Source of the DNA: an uncultured Prevotellaceae bacterium
GTDB lineage: Bacteria > Bacteroidota > Bacteroidia > Bacteroidales > Muribaculaceae
Assembly: GCA_900541935.1 (NCBI GenBank)
Contig: UQLZ01000026.1
Location: 1 to 29,315 of the forward strand
Length of the DNA: 29,315 nucleotides
Direction of reading: 5' to 3'
Shown: positions 15,847 through 25,104 of the stretch, piece by piece
Position numbering within the stretch: the stretch's first letter is position 1
How the letters are laid out: each line of letters begins with the position of its first letter
Translations under genes and position numbers: made by a program
Notes under the pieces: generated by a model
What the model was told of the DNA's origin: nothing
Database searches by the model: none
Seen by the model: only the letters and a program-made list of their open reading frames with translations

Positions 15847-18800
15847 TTACAAACTGAAACGCAAAGTGAATGTAAACTGCTTAGGAGATGGAGTTGCAAC
15901 ACCACCAGAGTTAAAGAACTCAGGATCCTGGCCATTCAACTTCTTGTCAGAATAAATCAACCAAAGGTTTGTAGCCTGAACCTTGATAGAAGCAGAAGAG
16001 AATCTGATTTTTTCAAGGAAAGACTGAGGAAGGTCATAAGTAAGAGAGACCTCTTTCAAACGAATGAAACCACCGTCAGCAATACGCTCAGTTGAATAGT
16101 TGTATGCTGAATAAGCACGAGAAATATAGTCATACTTCTTAGCAAGACGACGGCTCGCAATAACTGGGATAGTTGTATATCTTTCATCACCTGGCATTAC
16201 CCAACGGTTCTTGAATTCCTTAGGCATTGCTGTCAAGTCATCGTAAGATGCTGCAAATACCGGGTCAAGACGAATCTTGTTACCGAATGAGTAAGTCATG
16301 AACAAGTTCAAACGGAAGTTTTTCCATCTCAAAACGTTACCGAAACCACCAGTAATTGTTGGGTCAGTAGGACCTTCATACTTCAAGAAGTCTGTTTTTT
16401 CAAACTCTTGGAAGTTAATATCAGTAGATGTCACTTTACCGTCTTCATTAATAATCATAGGAAGACCTTCGTCACTCAATCCTACGAAAGGAATTGAGAA
16501 GATTGCACGAACAGGATAACCTTGCTTAGCATAACCTGAACCAGAAACGAGTTGCATTACATTTGAACGAGAGTCAAGGTCTGTAATTTCGTTTTTAGTT
16601 TTAGAGAATGTCAAGTCTGTTGTCCAAGAGAAGTCTTTAGTCTCGATATTTCTTGAAGAAAGTGTAAATTCAACACCGTGAGACTTCATAGCTGCAACGT
16701 TAGCATACTTCATAGTAACACCACCAACACCCTGAGTGTAGATTGTACCAATCAAGTCAAAGTTATCACGGAAGTAAACATCTCCAGAGAAGTTGATTCG
16801 GCTACCTTGCATAAAGCCTAAGTCAAAACCGACGTTAAACTCTTTCTTCTTCTCGTAAGTAAGTTCTTCATTTGCAATATCAGAAAGTTGCAAACCAAGT
16901 TCTTGAACGCTTGACAACGGACGCCATGGACGGTAAGGATTATATACCGGTGTAGCGTTAGACACCCACGCTGGACCGCTATCTGCTGTCAAAGAGTAAG
17001 ATAGACGCAATGTTGCGTGGCTCAAAACTTTCTGCAAATCGAGATTGTTTCTGAACCAGTCTTCTTCGTGAGCATTCCAAGCTGCTGAAACGTTCCATGT
17101 AGGCAACCAGCGAGCATCACGAGATTTACCTAATTTATTTGTACCCTCGTAACGAACTGTTCCGTTAAGAACGTAGCGACCATTATAAGAATAAGTAGCA
17201 TTTGCAAAGTATGCAGCACTTCGAGAAGTTGAATAAGTGTTAGAATAGTACTGACCATTCTCTTCACCCAATTGCTTCAACCAGTTGTAGTCAACAAAAG
17301 GCACACCGCCGTTGTCATAAACAAAGCCCCAACCTGTATAACTCAAAGCCTCACGCTCTGTTGAGTTAATTTCGAGACCTGCAAAGATGTTGAAGATGTG
17401 AGTATTGTTCCATGTCTTGTTATATGTTCCAGTTGCACGGAAGTCATATTGAGACACCTTATATGTATCATTGTAATAGATACCACCTTTAGGCAAGATA
17501 GTTACAGGCAATGCGTTAGGATCTTCCGGGTCAGTGTAAAGGTATGGGTTGATTGCACGGATAGTTGCATCTTCCGGGTCTATACCTGCACGGTAAGCAA
17601 GAGCCTGGTTAGAGTGGTCCTTAACGTGGTGCTCTTGAACAGAACTCTGGTAACGGTATGCACCAAGAGCATTAAATTCAAGACCAGAAATCGGACGCCA
17701 GTTAATTTCACCTTGGAACTTCAAATCAGTAACACCTATATCAATATAGTTGTTTTCCAACTCGTGGAAAATATTAAAGTCAGACCAGTTACGAGTATAT
17801 GTTTCGTGAGCAGAAAGAGTACGAGATGTATTCAACGCATAACTATATGGGTTGATATCGAAACCACGCTTAACAACACCACTAACCGGGTCTGTTTCCT
17901 GGCTCAATGTTCCTGGTGCTTTTTGCTTACGATAAGAGTCTGAAGTCAAAACAGAAACTCTCAATGTCTTTGAAATATCATAAGACGCGTTAGCATTGAA
18001 AGTGTAACGGCGGACATCTGAAGATTGATACCATCCCGGGTCATTCATTACAGAAAGAGAAGTATAGAATTTACCTTTTTCTGTACCGCCTGCGATAGAA
18101 ACAGAGTGGTTTTGCAACAAGGCATTGCTGAAGAGTTCATCGAACCAGTCTGTGTTTCTGTACTCAGCAGCACGAAGATATGCATTCATAGCAGACGGTG
18201 TATGTTCAAGACCGAACTTACCATTAGTAGCATCGTATTGCTCAATCATCTGGTACATCTTACCATAAACACCTGAATTGGCAGCAGAAGCGATTGATGC
18301 AAATTCCAACCAACCTTTTTGCTCCATTTCGCGGTAGATACCCATTTGTTCTTGAGAGTTACTGATATTGAAGTCAGCATAGCGAGGCTTCATACGAGTA
18401 GTAAACTCACCTGTATAACTTACGCGAGCAGAACCCGCTTTACCTTTCTTTGTTGTAACGACAATCACACCAGCCATGGCTTTAGCACCATAGATAGATG
18501 TTGCTGAACCGTCTTTCAAAATCTGGAAAGACTCAATGTCATCTGAGTTAAGGCCTGCGATTGCAGATGAAATCAATGTAACAGCGTCACCTGAAGAAAG
18601 TTCGTCAGCAGAAACCTCCACTGCATCTTCCATAACGACACCATCAACAACCCATAACGGCTTTGAAGCACCGTAGATAGATGTTGCACCACGCACGCGA
18701 ATTTTCGGAGCAGTACCGAATGTACCTGAAACGTTTTGCACAGACACACCCGCTGACTTACCTTCAAGAGAACGGCTAATATCGGCAACACCATCCAATT

Positions 18801-19185
18801 TTGCATCTTCTGCATTGATTTGAGTAGTTGCACCAGTAAACAAGCGCTTGTCCATCTTCTGCATACCTGTTACAACAACTTCGCTAAGTTGATGTGCATC
18901 TCCAACAGAAAGCTCCACCTTCATATTCTCTGAAGCCTTCACTTCCTTAGTTTCATAACCAATGTAACTAAACACCAATACCGAATTGCTGTTTGGGACT
19001 GTCAACACAAAGTTACCATCTATATCAGTTGCTGCACCTATAGACGGTTGCCCCTTTACCTGAACGGTAGCACCGATCGCCGGTTCACCGTCAGCAATAA
19101 CGACGCCGCTTGCTTTCAACTGTGCGAAAGCCGGAATAGCGAGAATAGCCATCGTTATCAAAATGACAAATTTCTTTAGTTCCAT
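15847..19185 (-). CDS. SusC/RagA-family TonB-dependent outer-membrane receptor
   Basis: A 1112-residue TonB-dependent channel that imports a ligand captured by SusD, using proton-motive force through TonB. The start at 19185 (MELKKFVILITMA) gives a signal peptide cleaved after AFA at about residue 21; the open frame up to 19215 adds ten unlikely residues. A CarboxypepD_reg-like domain covers about 25-95, the SEVVVTG segment lies at 101-107, and the plug follows, with the SusC/RagA signature in DDIESFQILKDGSATSIYGA (about 215-233) and GVIVVTTKKG. The rest is the 22-strand barrel, ending FTFTLRFSL with the expected C-terminal phenylalanine pattern. It is first in the operon and lies after a long AT-rich gap. 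There is no anti-sigma-binding N-terminal extension. Confidence 0.97.
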   Translation of the reverse strand: MELKKFVILITMAILAIPAFAQLKASGVVIADGEPAIGATVQVKGQPSIGAATDIDGNFVLTVPNSNSVLVFSYIGYETKEVKASENMKVELSVGDAHQLSEVVVTGMQKMDKRLFTGATTQINAEDAKLDGVADISRSLEGKSAGVSVQNVSGTFGTAPKIRVRGATSIYGASKPLWVVDGVVMEDAVEVSADELSSGDAVTLISSAIAGLNSDDIESFQILKDGSATSIYGAKAMAGVIVVTTKKGKAGSARVSYTGEFTTRMKPRYADFNISNSQEQMGIYREMEQKGWLEFASIASAANSGVYGKMYQMIEQYDATNGKFGLEHTPSAMNAYLRAAEYRNTDWFDELFSNALLQNHSVSIAGGTEKGKFYTSLSVMNDPGWYQSSDVRRYTFNANASYDISKTLRVSVLTSDSYRKQKAPGTLSQETDPVSGVVKRGFDINPYSYALNTSRTLSAHETYTRNWSDFNIFHELENNYIDIGVTDLKFQGEINWRPISGLEFNALGAYRYQSSVQEHHVKDHSNQALAYRAGIDPEDATIRAINPYLYTDPEDPNALPVTILPKGGIYYNDTYKVSQYDFRATGTYNKTWNNTHIFNIFAGLEINSTEREALSYTGWGFVYDNGGVPFVDYNWLKQLGEENGQYYSNTYSTSRSAAYFANATYSYNGRYVLNGTVRYEGTNKLGKSRDARWLPTWNVSAAWNAHEEDWFRNNLDLQKVLSHATLRLSYSLTADSGPAWVSNATPVYNPYRPWRPLSSVQELGLQLSDIANEELTYEKKKEFNVGFDLGFMQGSRINFSGDVYFRDNFDLIGTIYTQGVGGVTMKYANVAAMKSHGVEFTLSSRNIETKDFSWTTDLTFSKTKNEITDLDSRSNVMQLVSGSGYAKQGYPVRAIFSIPFVGLSDEGLPMIINEDGKVTSTDINFQEFEKTDFLKYEGPTDPTITGGFGNVLRWKNFRLNLFMTYSFGNKIRLDPVFAASYDDLTAMPKEFKNRWVMPGDERYTTIPVIASRRLAKKYDYISRAYSAYNYSTERIADGGFIRLKEVSLTYDLPQSFLEKIRFSSASIKVQATNLWLIYSDKKLNGQDPEFFNSGGVATPSPKQFTFTLRFSL

Positions 19186-19895
19186 AAAATACTTTAAATA
19201 AAATTTATTTAACACACAATTAATTATTCATTTTAACCTAACAGAAATTCGGATTGACGCATATAACTCATATAACAATTTGACACCTTATATATAAAGT
19301 TATTTGTTAAATACACTACGTGAATTTAAGATTATAACTTTTAAATTTACTCGTTTTAAGTATCAAATATTAATAACCATATCCGATTTTGCATCACAAA
19401 ATGATGTTTTTTATCTTTCTGTTAGCATTTTGCTAAATTACTCAATATTTTTCATTGCTCAAAATATTTACTTTAAAAATTTTCAAGCAATTATATATCT
19501 ACTTTGACCAGATACAACAGCTTTAGCTCTATAATTTATTCTGCTATAAAACAGTGTTATATAATTAATGATGAATATCCAATTTTATGAAAATTCATAA
19601 TATATATTCGATTTTTCAGATATACTACCAAAAAAATATTTTGCAAATTATGCCAGAAAAACTCCTATTAAATATTTTTCACACTTGTTTTACTTATATT
19701 TTTTCAAAAAAATCTATTTTCTGCTTAAAAAATCAAACATAATACCATGCCATTCCATACATTCACTCAATTGTTAATTTTAACAATTAACGCATACGTT
19801 TCACCATAATACAATAAGGCACCCTTAACATATAACATAATCTACTACAATTCAATAAATTAACACAACAACAACAATCAAGTAACAATTTGAAA
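19186..19895. other. Long AT-rich intergenic region upstream of susC
   Basis: No convincing gene is present on either strand; the longest frame (19304-19507, plus) is low-complexity and lacks start signals. On the minus strand TATGTTTG (19741-19734) fits the -7 consensus, but its -33 partner is poorly placed and it would give a susC leader of about 550 nt. A hairpin with AATTGTTA and TAACAATT arms lies at 19769-19788. The region probably holds the susC promoter and leader; no sigma/anti-sigma pair or other regulator gene is found in it. Confidence 0.5.
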
Positions 19896-19940
19896 GCAAA
19901 AATATGATAGGCACGGAAATTTTGCCATGCCTATCATATT
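19896..19940 (-). terminator. Intrinsic terminator after tyrS
   Basis: AATATGATAGGCA and TGCCTATCATATT form a 13-bp stem, extended by two GC pairs after one mismatch, with an 8-nt loop. On the minus strand the stem ends in a short T-run. It lies about 20 nt after the tyrS stop codon and closes the glsA-to-tyrS operon. Confidence 0.68.
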
Positions 19941-19960
19941 AAATTATATTCAGAAATGAA

Positions 19961-21253
19961 TTACTTAGCAATAACCAAGTAATAGTTTTTCTTACCTCTT
20001 TGAACGAGAATATACTTGCCGTTAAGCAGGTCTTCTGTCGTCAAAACCTTATCGAAAGCAGCCAACTTCTCTTTATTTACCGATACACCGCCTCCTTGAA
20101 CAAGTTTTCTCATCTCGCCTTTAGAAGCAAATACCGCTGCATGCTCTGCAAAAAGATCAACAGCCTTAACTCCGTCTTCAAGCAAAGACTTGCTAACCTC
20201 AAATTGAGGAACGCCTTCAAATACTGCAAGCAATGTGTTTTCGTCAATCTTATGAAGAGTTTCCGCCGCAGAATTACCAAAAAGGATTCCAGATGCCTCA
20301 ACAGCAGCTTCGTAGTCTGCACGAGAGTGAACCATGCAAGTCACTTCTTCTGCAAGTCGTTTCTGGAGTACACGCAAATGAGGAGCCGATTGATGCTCTG
20401 CAACCAATGCATCAATTTCTTCTTTCGAAATAAACGTAAAGATTTTGATGTATTTAGCCGCATCATCATCACTCACATTCAACCAGAATTGGTAGAATTT
20501 ATAAGGAGATGTATATCTCGGGTCAAGCCAGATATTGCCGCTTTCCGTCTTTCCGAACTTGCCACCGTCAGCCTTTGTAATTAGCGGGCAAGTCAAAGCG
20601 AAAGCATCACCACCGTTTTTACGGCGAATCAACTCTGTTCCTGTAGTAATGTTACCCCATTGGTCAGAACCACCCATCTGCAATTTGCAGTTCTTTGTTT
20701 CATAAAGATGAAGGAAGTCATAACCTTGAAGCAACTGATAAGTAAACTCAGTAAATGACAAACCGTCACGAGCCTCACCGTTAAGGCGACGCTTTACGGA
20801 ATCTTTTGCCATCATATAGTTTACCGTAATGTGCTTTCCGATTTCACGAGCAAAATCTAAGAAACCGAAATCCTTCATCCAGTCATAGTTATTAACCAAT
20901 TCCGCTGCATTAGGAGCATCTGAGTCGAAATCGAGGAATTTCGCCAACTGTGCCTTAATGCATGCCTGGTTGTGACGCAAAGTTTCTTCTGTCAAAAGAT
21001 TGCGTTCTGCCGATTTGCCTGACGGGTCACCAATCATACCTGTTGCTCCACCAATTAGTGCAATAGGCTTGTGACCACAACGCTGGAAATGACGCAAAAT
21101 CATAACGCTCACCAAGTGACCGATATGCAATGAATCTGCCGTCGGGTCAATACCAACGTAAGCAGTTGTCATTTCCTTCTGAAGTTGTTCTTCTGTGCCT
21201 GGCATCATGTCGTGCACCATGCCACGCCATTTAAGTTCTTCTACAAAGTTCAT
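19961..21253 (-). CDS. tyrS: Tyrosine--tRNA ligase
   Basis: A class I aminoacyl-tRNA synthetase that charges tRNA-Tyr. The 430-residue protein has the HIGH motif at residues 43-46 (SLHIGHL), the KMSKS-equivalent as KFGKT at 232-236, as is usual in the bacterial TyrRS subgroup, and the tyrosine-binding region around YVGIDPTADS. The Rossmann core carries GGSDQWGNI (194-202). The C-terminal S4 RNA-binding domain is recognisable at about 365-430 (KLVQGGGVSVNKEK). It begins 30 nt after the stop of the upstream lipoprotein gene, with no promoter seen in the gap, so it is probably read from the glsA promoter. A terminator follows. Confidence 0.97.
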   Translation of the reverse strand: MNFVEELKWRGMVHDMMPGTEEQLQKEMTTAYVGIDPTADSLHIGHLVSVMILRHFQRCGHKPIALIGGATGMIGDPSGKSAERNLLTEETLRHNQACIKAQLAKFLDFDSDAPNAAELVNNYDWMKDFGFLDFAREIGKHITVNYMMAKDSVKRRLNGEARDGLSFTEFTYQLLQGYDFLHLYETKNCKLQMGGSDQWGNITTGTELIRRKNGGDAFALTCPLITKADGGKFGKTESGNIWLDPRYTSPYKFYQFWLNVSDDDAAKYIKIFTFISKEEIDALVAEHQSAPHLRVLQKRLAEEVTCMVHSRADYEAAVEASGILFGNSAAETLHKIDENTLLAVFEGVPQFEVSKSLLEDGVKAVDLFAEHAAVFASKGEMRKLVQGGGVSVNKEKLAAFDKVLTTEDLLNGKYILVQRGKKNYYLVIAK

Positions 21254-21283
21254 CGAATGATTTAAAAAATTGTTTTTATATTA

Positions 21284-21709
21284 TTACCACTTCTTCAAAA
21301 AATAAGTGTATTCGTTTCCGTCTTCTGCAGTATATTTGAGGACTTTATCTCCTTTTCTCTTTACGACAGTAAGCATAGATTTTTTATCCAAGTGGAAATA
21401 TCCCCTCAACCATGGAGAATCTTCCCTATCATGGAAAAAAACCGAAATATAACCGTCTTTCTCTTCCCAGTTACCAAAGATGCTCGTAGCACTATTGTCC
21501 TCGGGATAACTTTGCACCAGTTTAAAAGTAGATGACTGAAAGCAAAAGAATCCGTCTCCTTTATATTTTGGATCTCTTTCTCCATTAATTTGAACTTCGG
21601 TAACCTTCCACTGCCCAAACCATGGACCAATGTCGCCATTATTGTGCAAGCAACTGCTTAAAGGCAATAGCATCGCAATGAAAATCAATATTATATTAAG
21701 TTTTTTCAT
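21284..21709 (-). CDS. Lipocalin-like lipoprotein of unknown function, 141 aa
   Basis: A 141-residue protein with signal peptide and lipobox LSSC (Cys20). The mature part opens with GPWFGQWKVTEVQINGE and continues as alternating beta strands with aromatic residues (FQSSTFKLVQ, IFGNWEEKDGYISVFF), a pattern common to lipocalin-like small lipoproteins in Bacteroidales. No catalytic motif is seen. Its start overlaps the wzi-like gene by 4 nt, a coupling that suggests joint translation, and tyrS follows after 30 nt. It may bind a small hydrophobic molecule or have a purely structural role in the outer membrane; this is inference. The fold call is moderate. Confidence 0.8.
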   Translation of the reverse strand: MKKLNIILIFIAMLLPLSSCLHNNGDIGPWFGQWKVTEVQINGERDPKYKGDGFFCFQSSTFKLVQSYPEDNSATSIFGNWEEKDGYISVFFHDREDSPWLRGYFHLDKKSMLTVVKRKGDKVLKYTAEDGNEYTYFLKKW

Positions 21710-23247
21710 CTTTCAAAAATTTTAAACACGCCTGTGTAGTTCAACGTTACCATCGCTCCAAAATTGTCGCCAAGCAATTTGCCCTTATCAAATGCCAAAG
21801 CAGCCTTCAACGACAAATCTTTAACTTGCTTGAAATTATACTTTCCTTCAATCATAAAGGAAGTATCATCAACCGTTTCAAGCAACGGACTTGAATAAGT
21901 TCCCCAAGATTTCCTGTAGGAGAAGAGCAAACGATATTGCAAACGCGGAATTATATTACCAGCAACTCCCAAATGGAAGCCACGTATTCTGTTATGACGC
22001 ACCTGCAACTGTCCATCTTTATTATATATAGTACCCGGGATAAACGGCGTTCCTTGCGACATACCAAAATTCATAAAAGAATTATATCTGAAATTGTTGT
22101 AATAACTGTCACCGCCTGTAGCCTCGCCACCCATTTCTGAATCAGGGACGTCAGCAGGAGCCCAATGGCTCGGTCCGCTCTGGTTAGTGAAATCGACATA
22201 TTCCAGTACAGCAGACGAAACAATAGCTGACTTATCGTGACTGTTATACTCCAAGCCCCAAATTCCATCGAAACCGTTCATCTTGCCAATACCCGACCCG
22301 TCTTCAAATGGCCACTGGAAATAAGCCTTCAACTCGGAATCGTTTTTCAAACGATAACGAGCCATAAAGTCCCATGAACCGAGCGTGTTACCGTAATAAT
22401 ACTGACTGTCACCAGGATTATCATTATCGTCACCCCCTTGCATAGCGAAAATCTTAAAAAAATCCTTCAACTTGACATCATAAGGATCGGAATTGATTAA
22501 CTCCCCTTTTGAATAAGAATCACATGTTCCTCCAAATTGAGAATAAACCTGCATACCAACCGTTACAGAAAAAGGCTTTGCTGGTTTCGAACGTAAATAT
22601 AACCTTTTATAATGCGTCCAAACACCAGTATTTATAAAACCACGCTGATAGCCATAATGATCTCTTAACCAATCATTCTGAACATACTTTCCGTATGAAA
22701 GTTCACCTTGAATCTGTAACCAGCCATTAGTGAATGGAACATTTTGGAAATCTACAAATCCAGCACGCACTTCCGGAACAGGACGAGCATTATTAGACTG
22801 AATGAAATCTCCAGAGCCCAACTCTGAATTAAAAAGTGGTGAATGACGCTCTTTCATTCCGACTGTGATAAAAACGCCACGGAACTTAACTTCCGCAAAC
22901 AACTGCTGCAACCAAATCGGAGCAGGACCGGCTTCATTAGCAACCATACCCTTATCAGTCAAACTATAGCGCTGATATTCAGCCTTGTCAGAATAACCCG
23001 CAAGTGCATCTACTCCAAATGAATATGAGAACCTGCGTGACAAGTCCAATTCCTTTACAGCACTCGCACGGAATAATGCCGATGAATGCTGCGTTACAAT
23101 GCCTCCATTATTCGACATAATATAATACGGAGCCAAATCCTTTGTACCCGCATTTCCGATAAATTCCCCTTGCACCTTCAGCGGCTCTTCTGCAAAAGCA
23201 ACTGCAGCAAAAAGCACCGACAATGCCAAAACAATCTTCTTTATCAT
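21706..23247 (-). CDS. Capsule assembly Wzi-family outer-membrane protein
   Basis: A 513-residue protein with a Sec signal peptide (MIKKIVLALSVLFAAVAFA, cleaved before EEP) and a sequence built of alternating beta-strands, as in outer-membrane barrels. The pattern, including GMKERHSPLFNSELGSGDF and NNARPVPEVRAGF, fits the Wzi capsule-assembly family (Caps_assemb_Wzi), which anchors or organises surface polysaccharide. It ends near the C-terminus in a strand-rich region finishing in VFKIFER. It overlaps the glsB stop by 4 nt and the downstream lipoprotein start by 4 nt, so the three genes are translationally coupled. No capsule synthesis genes lie beside it, so a role in capsule display here is inferred from family alone. 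Confidence 0.83.
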   Translation of the reverse strand: MIKKIVLALSVLFAAVAFAEEPLKVQGEFIGNAGTKDLAPYYIMSNNGGIVTQHSSALFRASAVKELDLSRRFSYSFGVDALAGYSDKAEYQRYSLTDKGMVANEAGPAPIWLQQLFAEVKFRGVFITVGMKERHSPLFNSELGSGDFIQSNNARPVPEVRAGFVDFQNVPFTNGWLQIQGELSYGKYVQNDWLRDHYGYQRGFINTGVWTHYKRLYLRSKPAKPFSVTVGMQVYSQFGGTCDSYSKGELINSDPYDVKLKDFFKIFAMQGGDDNDNPGDSQYYYGNTLGSWDFMARYRLKNDSELKAYFQWPFEDGSGIGKMNGFDGIWGLEYNSHDKSAIVSSAVLEYVDFTNQSGPSHWAPADVPDSEMGGEATGGDSYYNNFRYNSFMNFGMSQGTPFIPGTIYNKDGQLQVRHNRIRGFHLGVAGNIIPRLQYRLLFSYRKSWGTYSSPLLETVDDTSFMIEGKYNFKQVKDLSLKAALAFDKGKLLGDNFGAMVTLNYTGVFKIFER

Positions 23248-24251
23248 AATGTATTATCCTTTTTTGCACTGGCATAATCACGGATTCTTCTAATAACCTC
23301 CTGGCGATACTCAATAAACCGCTCATAAAAAGAACTGATATGCCGCATTTTTTTATCTTCATAAATTTCTGAAATGGTAATGAAAATACCAGTTTCCTCA
23401 ACATCTCCAAATTCGGTGTTAATAGCCGTTCCAAATACCTTCATATTAGGAGACAAATTCATATATGAATTAACAAGAGGCGGAATCGTAACTCCTCCTT
23501 TGCGGATATTGGATTTCAGTGTCCTATAATTTTCCTTAAAGGTCTCTGCCGAAAAAATCTTATCCAACTCACGCGGACTTATACTCGTTTCAAGCGCATG
23601 AATGGGCATCACCATTTTTTCAGAATCATGAAAATACTTGTCAAGAAAATACAGAATCATATCCCTGCATTCCTTCGGATAAGAAGGATACATAGTCATC
23701 TTGCCAAAAAGGTACTTTATATTAGGATAGACAACTGTCAACGCCCCAAGACCGTCCCAAATATTGTCGAGGGCATAAATCCCCTTAGCCCCTGCTCGTG
23801 TTGACTGATATTCAACGGATACAAACGACCTTCCCAACTCTATAGTATAAGGAAGATAGTTTTTGATAAATTCATCGGAATAATCGAACATGTGCGACAT
23901 CGCAATATTCGGCTTTCCGTCACTTCCAAACTTCATATTCTCACCAAGGATAAAACGATAGCCACTTACAATTTCCTCCGCTTCGGGATTCCACACAATA
24001 AGTTGCTGGCACGGCTCGTCCATAGTGTCAAACTCGTCGATATCGGCACTTTTGCCAGTACCACCTCCGGCACTTCGGAATGCTATCTCACGCAAACGAC
24101 CTATCTCCCACATTATATTAGGAGAATTATGAGCGTCAACGATATAAATTTCGTTATGACCCTTATTGGTATTTCTGAGAAATCGCTCCTCCTTCAATTC
24201 CACCTTCAGAAGACTCTTGTGAACAGGAGCAATAACACTCTGTATTTTCAT
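23244..24251 (-). CDS. glsB: Glycine N-acyltransferase GlsB (OlsB-like GNAT-type acyltransferase)
   Basis: Predicted to join a 3-hydroxy fatty acid to the amino group of glycine, the first step of glycine-lipid synthesis as described for Bacteroides thetaiotaomicron. The protein resembles the GNAT-related hemolysin/OlsB-type acyltransferases: EIGRLREIAFRSAGGGTGK, FDTMDEPCQQLIVWNPE, IVSGYRFILGE, and IELGRSFVSVEYQ are family blocks. The ATG at 24251 (335 residues) begins 1 nt after the glsA stop; an in-frame ATG at 24266 would overlap glsA by 14 nt. The gene order glsA-glsB with this tight spacing supports the call. The acyl donor is probably acyl-ACP, by analogy only. The next gene (wzi-like) overlaps its end by 4 nt. 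Confidence 0.82.
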   Translation of the reverse strand: MKIQSVIAPVHKSLLKVELKEERFLRNTNKGHNEIYIVDAHNSPNIMWEIGRLREIAFRSAGGGTGKSADIDEFDTMDEPCQQLIVWNPEAEEIVSGYRFILGENMKFGSDGKPNIAMSHMFDYSDEFIKNYLPYTIELGRSFVSVEYQSTRAGAKGIYALDNIWDGLGALTVVYPNIKYLFGKMTMYPSYPKECRDMILYFLDKYFHDSEKMVMPIHALETSISPRELDKIFSAETFKENYRTLKSNIRKGGVTIPPLVNSYMNLSPNMKVFGTAINTEFGDVEETGIFITISEIYEDKKMRHISSFYERFIEYRQEVIRRIRDYASAKKDNTL

Positions 24252-24252
24252 C

Positions 24253-25089
24253 TTATTTATTGTCATCAGCCATCCGGTAAACGAGCGACTTCACTTCTGC
24301 CGCCCACTCCTTCGGCGTTTTGCTATTATCAAATGTTGTGTACCTTATAGGCTTTCCAAATGTTATTGTCAACGTCTTGCCGGCTCCTTTAACGAGTTCC
24401 GCCGGAAGTTGAACCATTTCTATATTAAACTTTATACCAAGTCTAAGCCTAAGTTTTGCAAAATTATAAAAAAACTTTGAATTAAGTCCTCCAAAATACA
24501 CAGGAATAATATCTCTTTTGGATGTAATGCTCTTCACAATGAACGATTTCTGCCATTCAAGGTCTCTAACAACTCCTTCTTTTCCTTTTCGCGAGCATAA
24601 GCCTGCAGGAAACATTATCATCTGGCAATCGCTGGCGTAAGCCTTTTCTATCGCATCTGCGGAACTGCGGCTTTGTCTACCATGCTTGTTTATAGGCAGA
24701 AAGACATTTTCCATCGGCTTAACCGCCATAAGCAAATCGTTAACTATGCATTTAACATTGCCAGCAAACCTGTTACCGAGGACAGAAATAAGAGCAATGC
24801 CGTCAAGCCCACCCAACGGATGATTCGAGGCAAATACAAATCGGCCTTCTGACGGAATATTCTCCAATCCGCGGACCTCAAGCCGCATCCCGAGCGTTGA
24901 CAATGCCCCTGTTGCAAAATCATGACCATACTTGCCATGGTTTTCGGAAAGAATCCTGTTTAAAACGTCTTGCCGAATTATATGCGCAAGCCAGCGATAG
25001 ACAAATCCCGGAATGAATTTGCCGTATTTCGGAACTTTTGCCATTATGACTTTCCGAATATCTATTTGTATTGGTTTAATGTCTTCCAT
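24253..25089 (-). CDS. glsA: Lysophospholipid-type O-acyltransferase GlsA
   Basis: Predicted to add the second acyl chain to N-acyl glycine in glycine-lipid synthesis. The acyltransferase motif is NHPLGGLDG, an HX5D form (His90, Asp96) instead of the usual HX4D. A second family block reads MFPAGLCSRK, with Ala where PlsC has Glu, followed by VRDLEWQKSFI; both variants are, as I recall, normal for this Bacteroidales subgroup. The longest frame begins with TTG at 25107, but that codon lies inside a perfect -7 box, so the true start must be the ATG at 25089 (278 residues). No membrane segment is strongly predicted apart from a hydrophobic patch near FIPGFVYRW. It is first in the five-gene operon. 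Confidence 0.83.
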   Translation of the reverse strand: MEDIKPIQIDIRKVIMAKVPKYGKFIPGFVYRWLAHIIRQDVLNRILSENHGKYGHDFATGALSTLGMRLEVRGLENIPSEGRFVFASNHPLGGLDGIALISVLGNRFAGNVKCIVNDLLMAVKPMENVFLPINKHGRQSRSSADAIEKAYASDCQMIMFPAGLCSRKGKEGVVRDLEWQKSFIVKSITSKRDIIPVYFGGLNSKFFYNFAKLRLRLGIKFNIEMVQLPAELVKGAGKTLTITFGKPIRYTTFDNSKTPKEWAAEVKSLVYRMADDNK

Positions 25090-25104
25090 ATCATTAACAA
25101 ACTT

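Noticed and set aside
19304..19507. 67-residue plus-strand frame in the gap before susC
   Set aside because: Low-complexity Phe/Ile-rich sequence from AT-rich DNA, with no promoter or recognisable domain.
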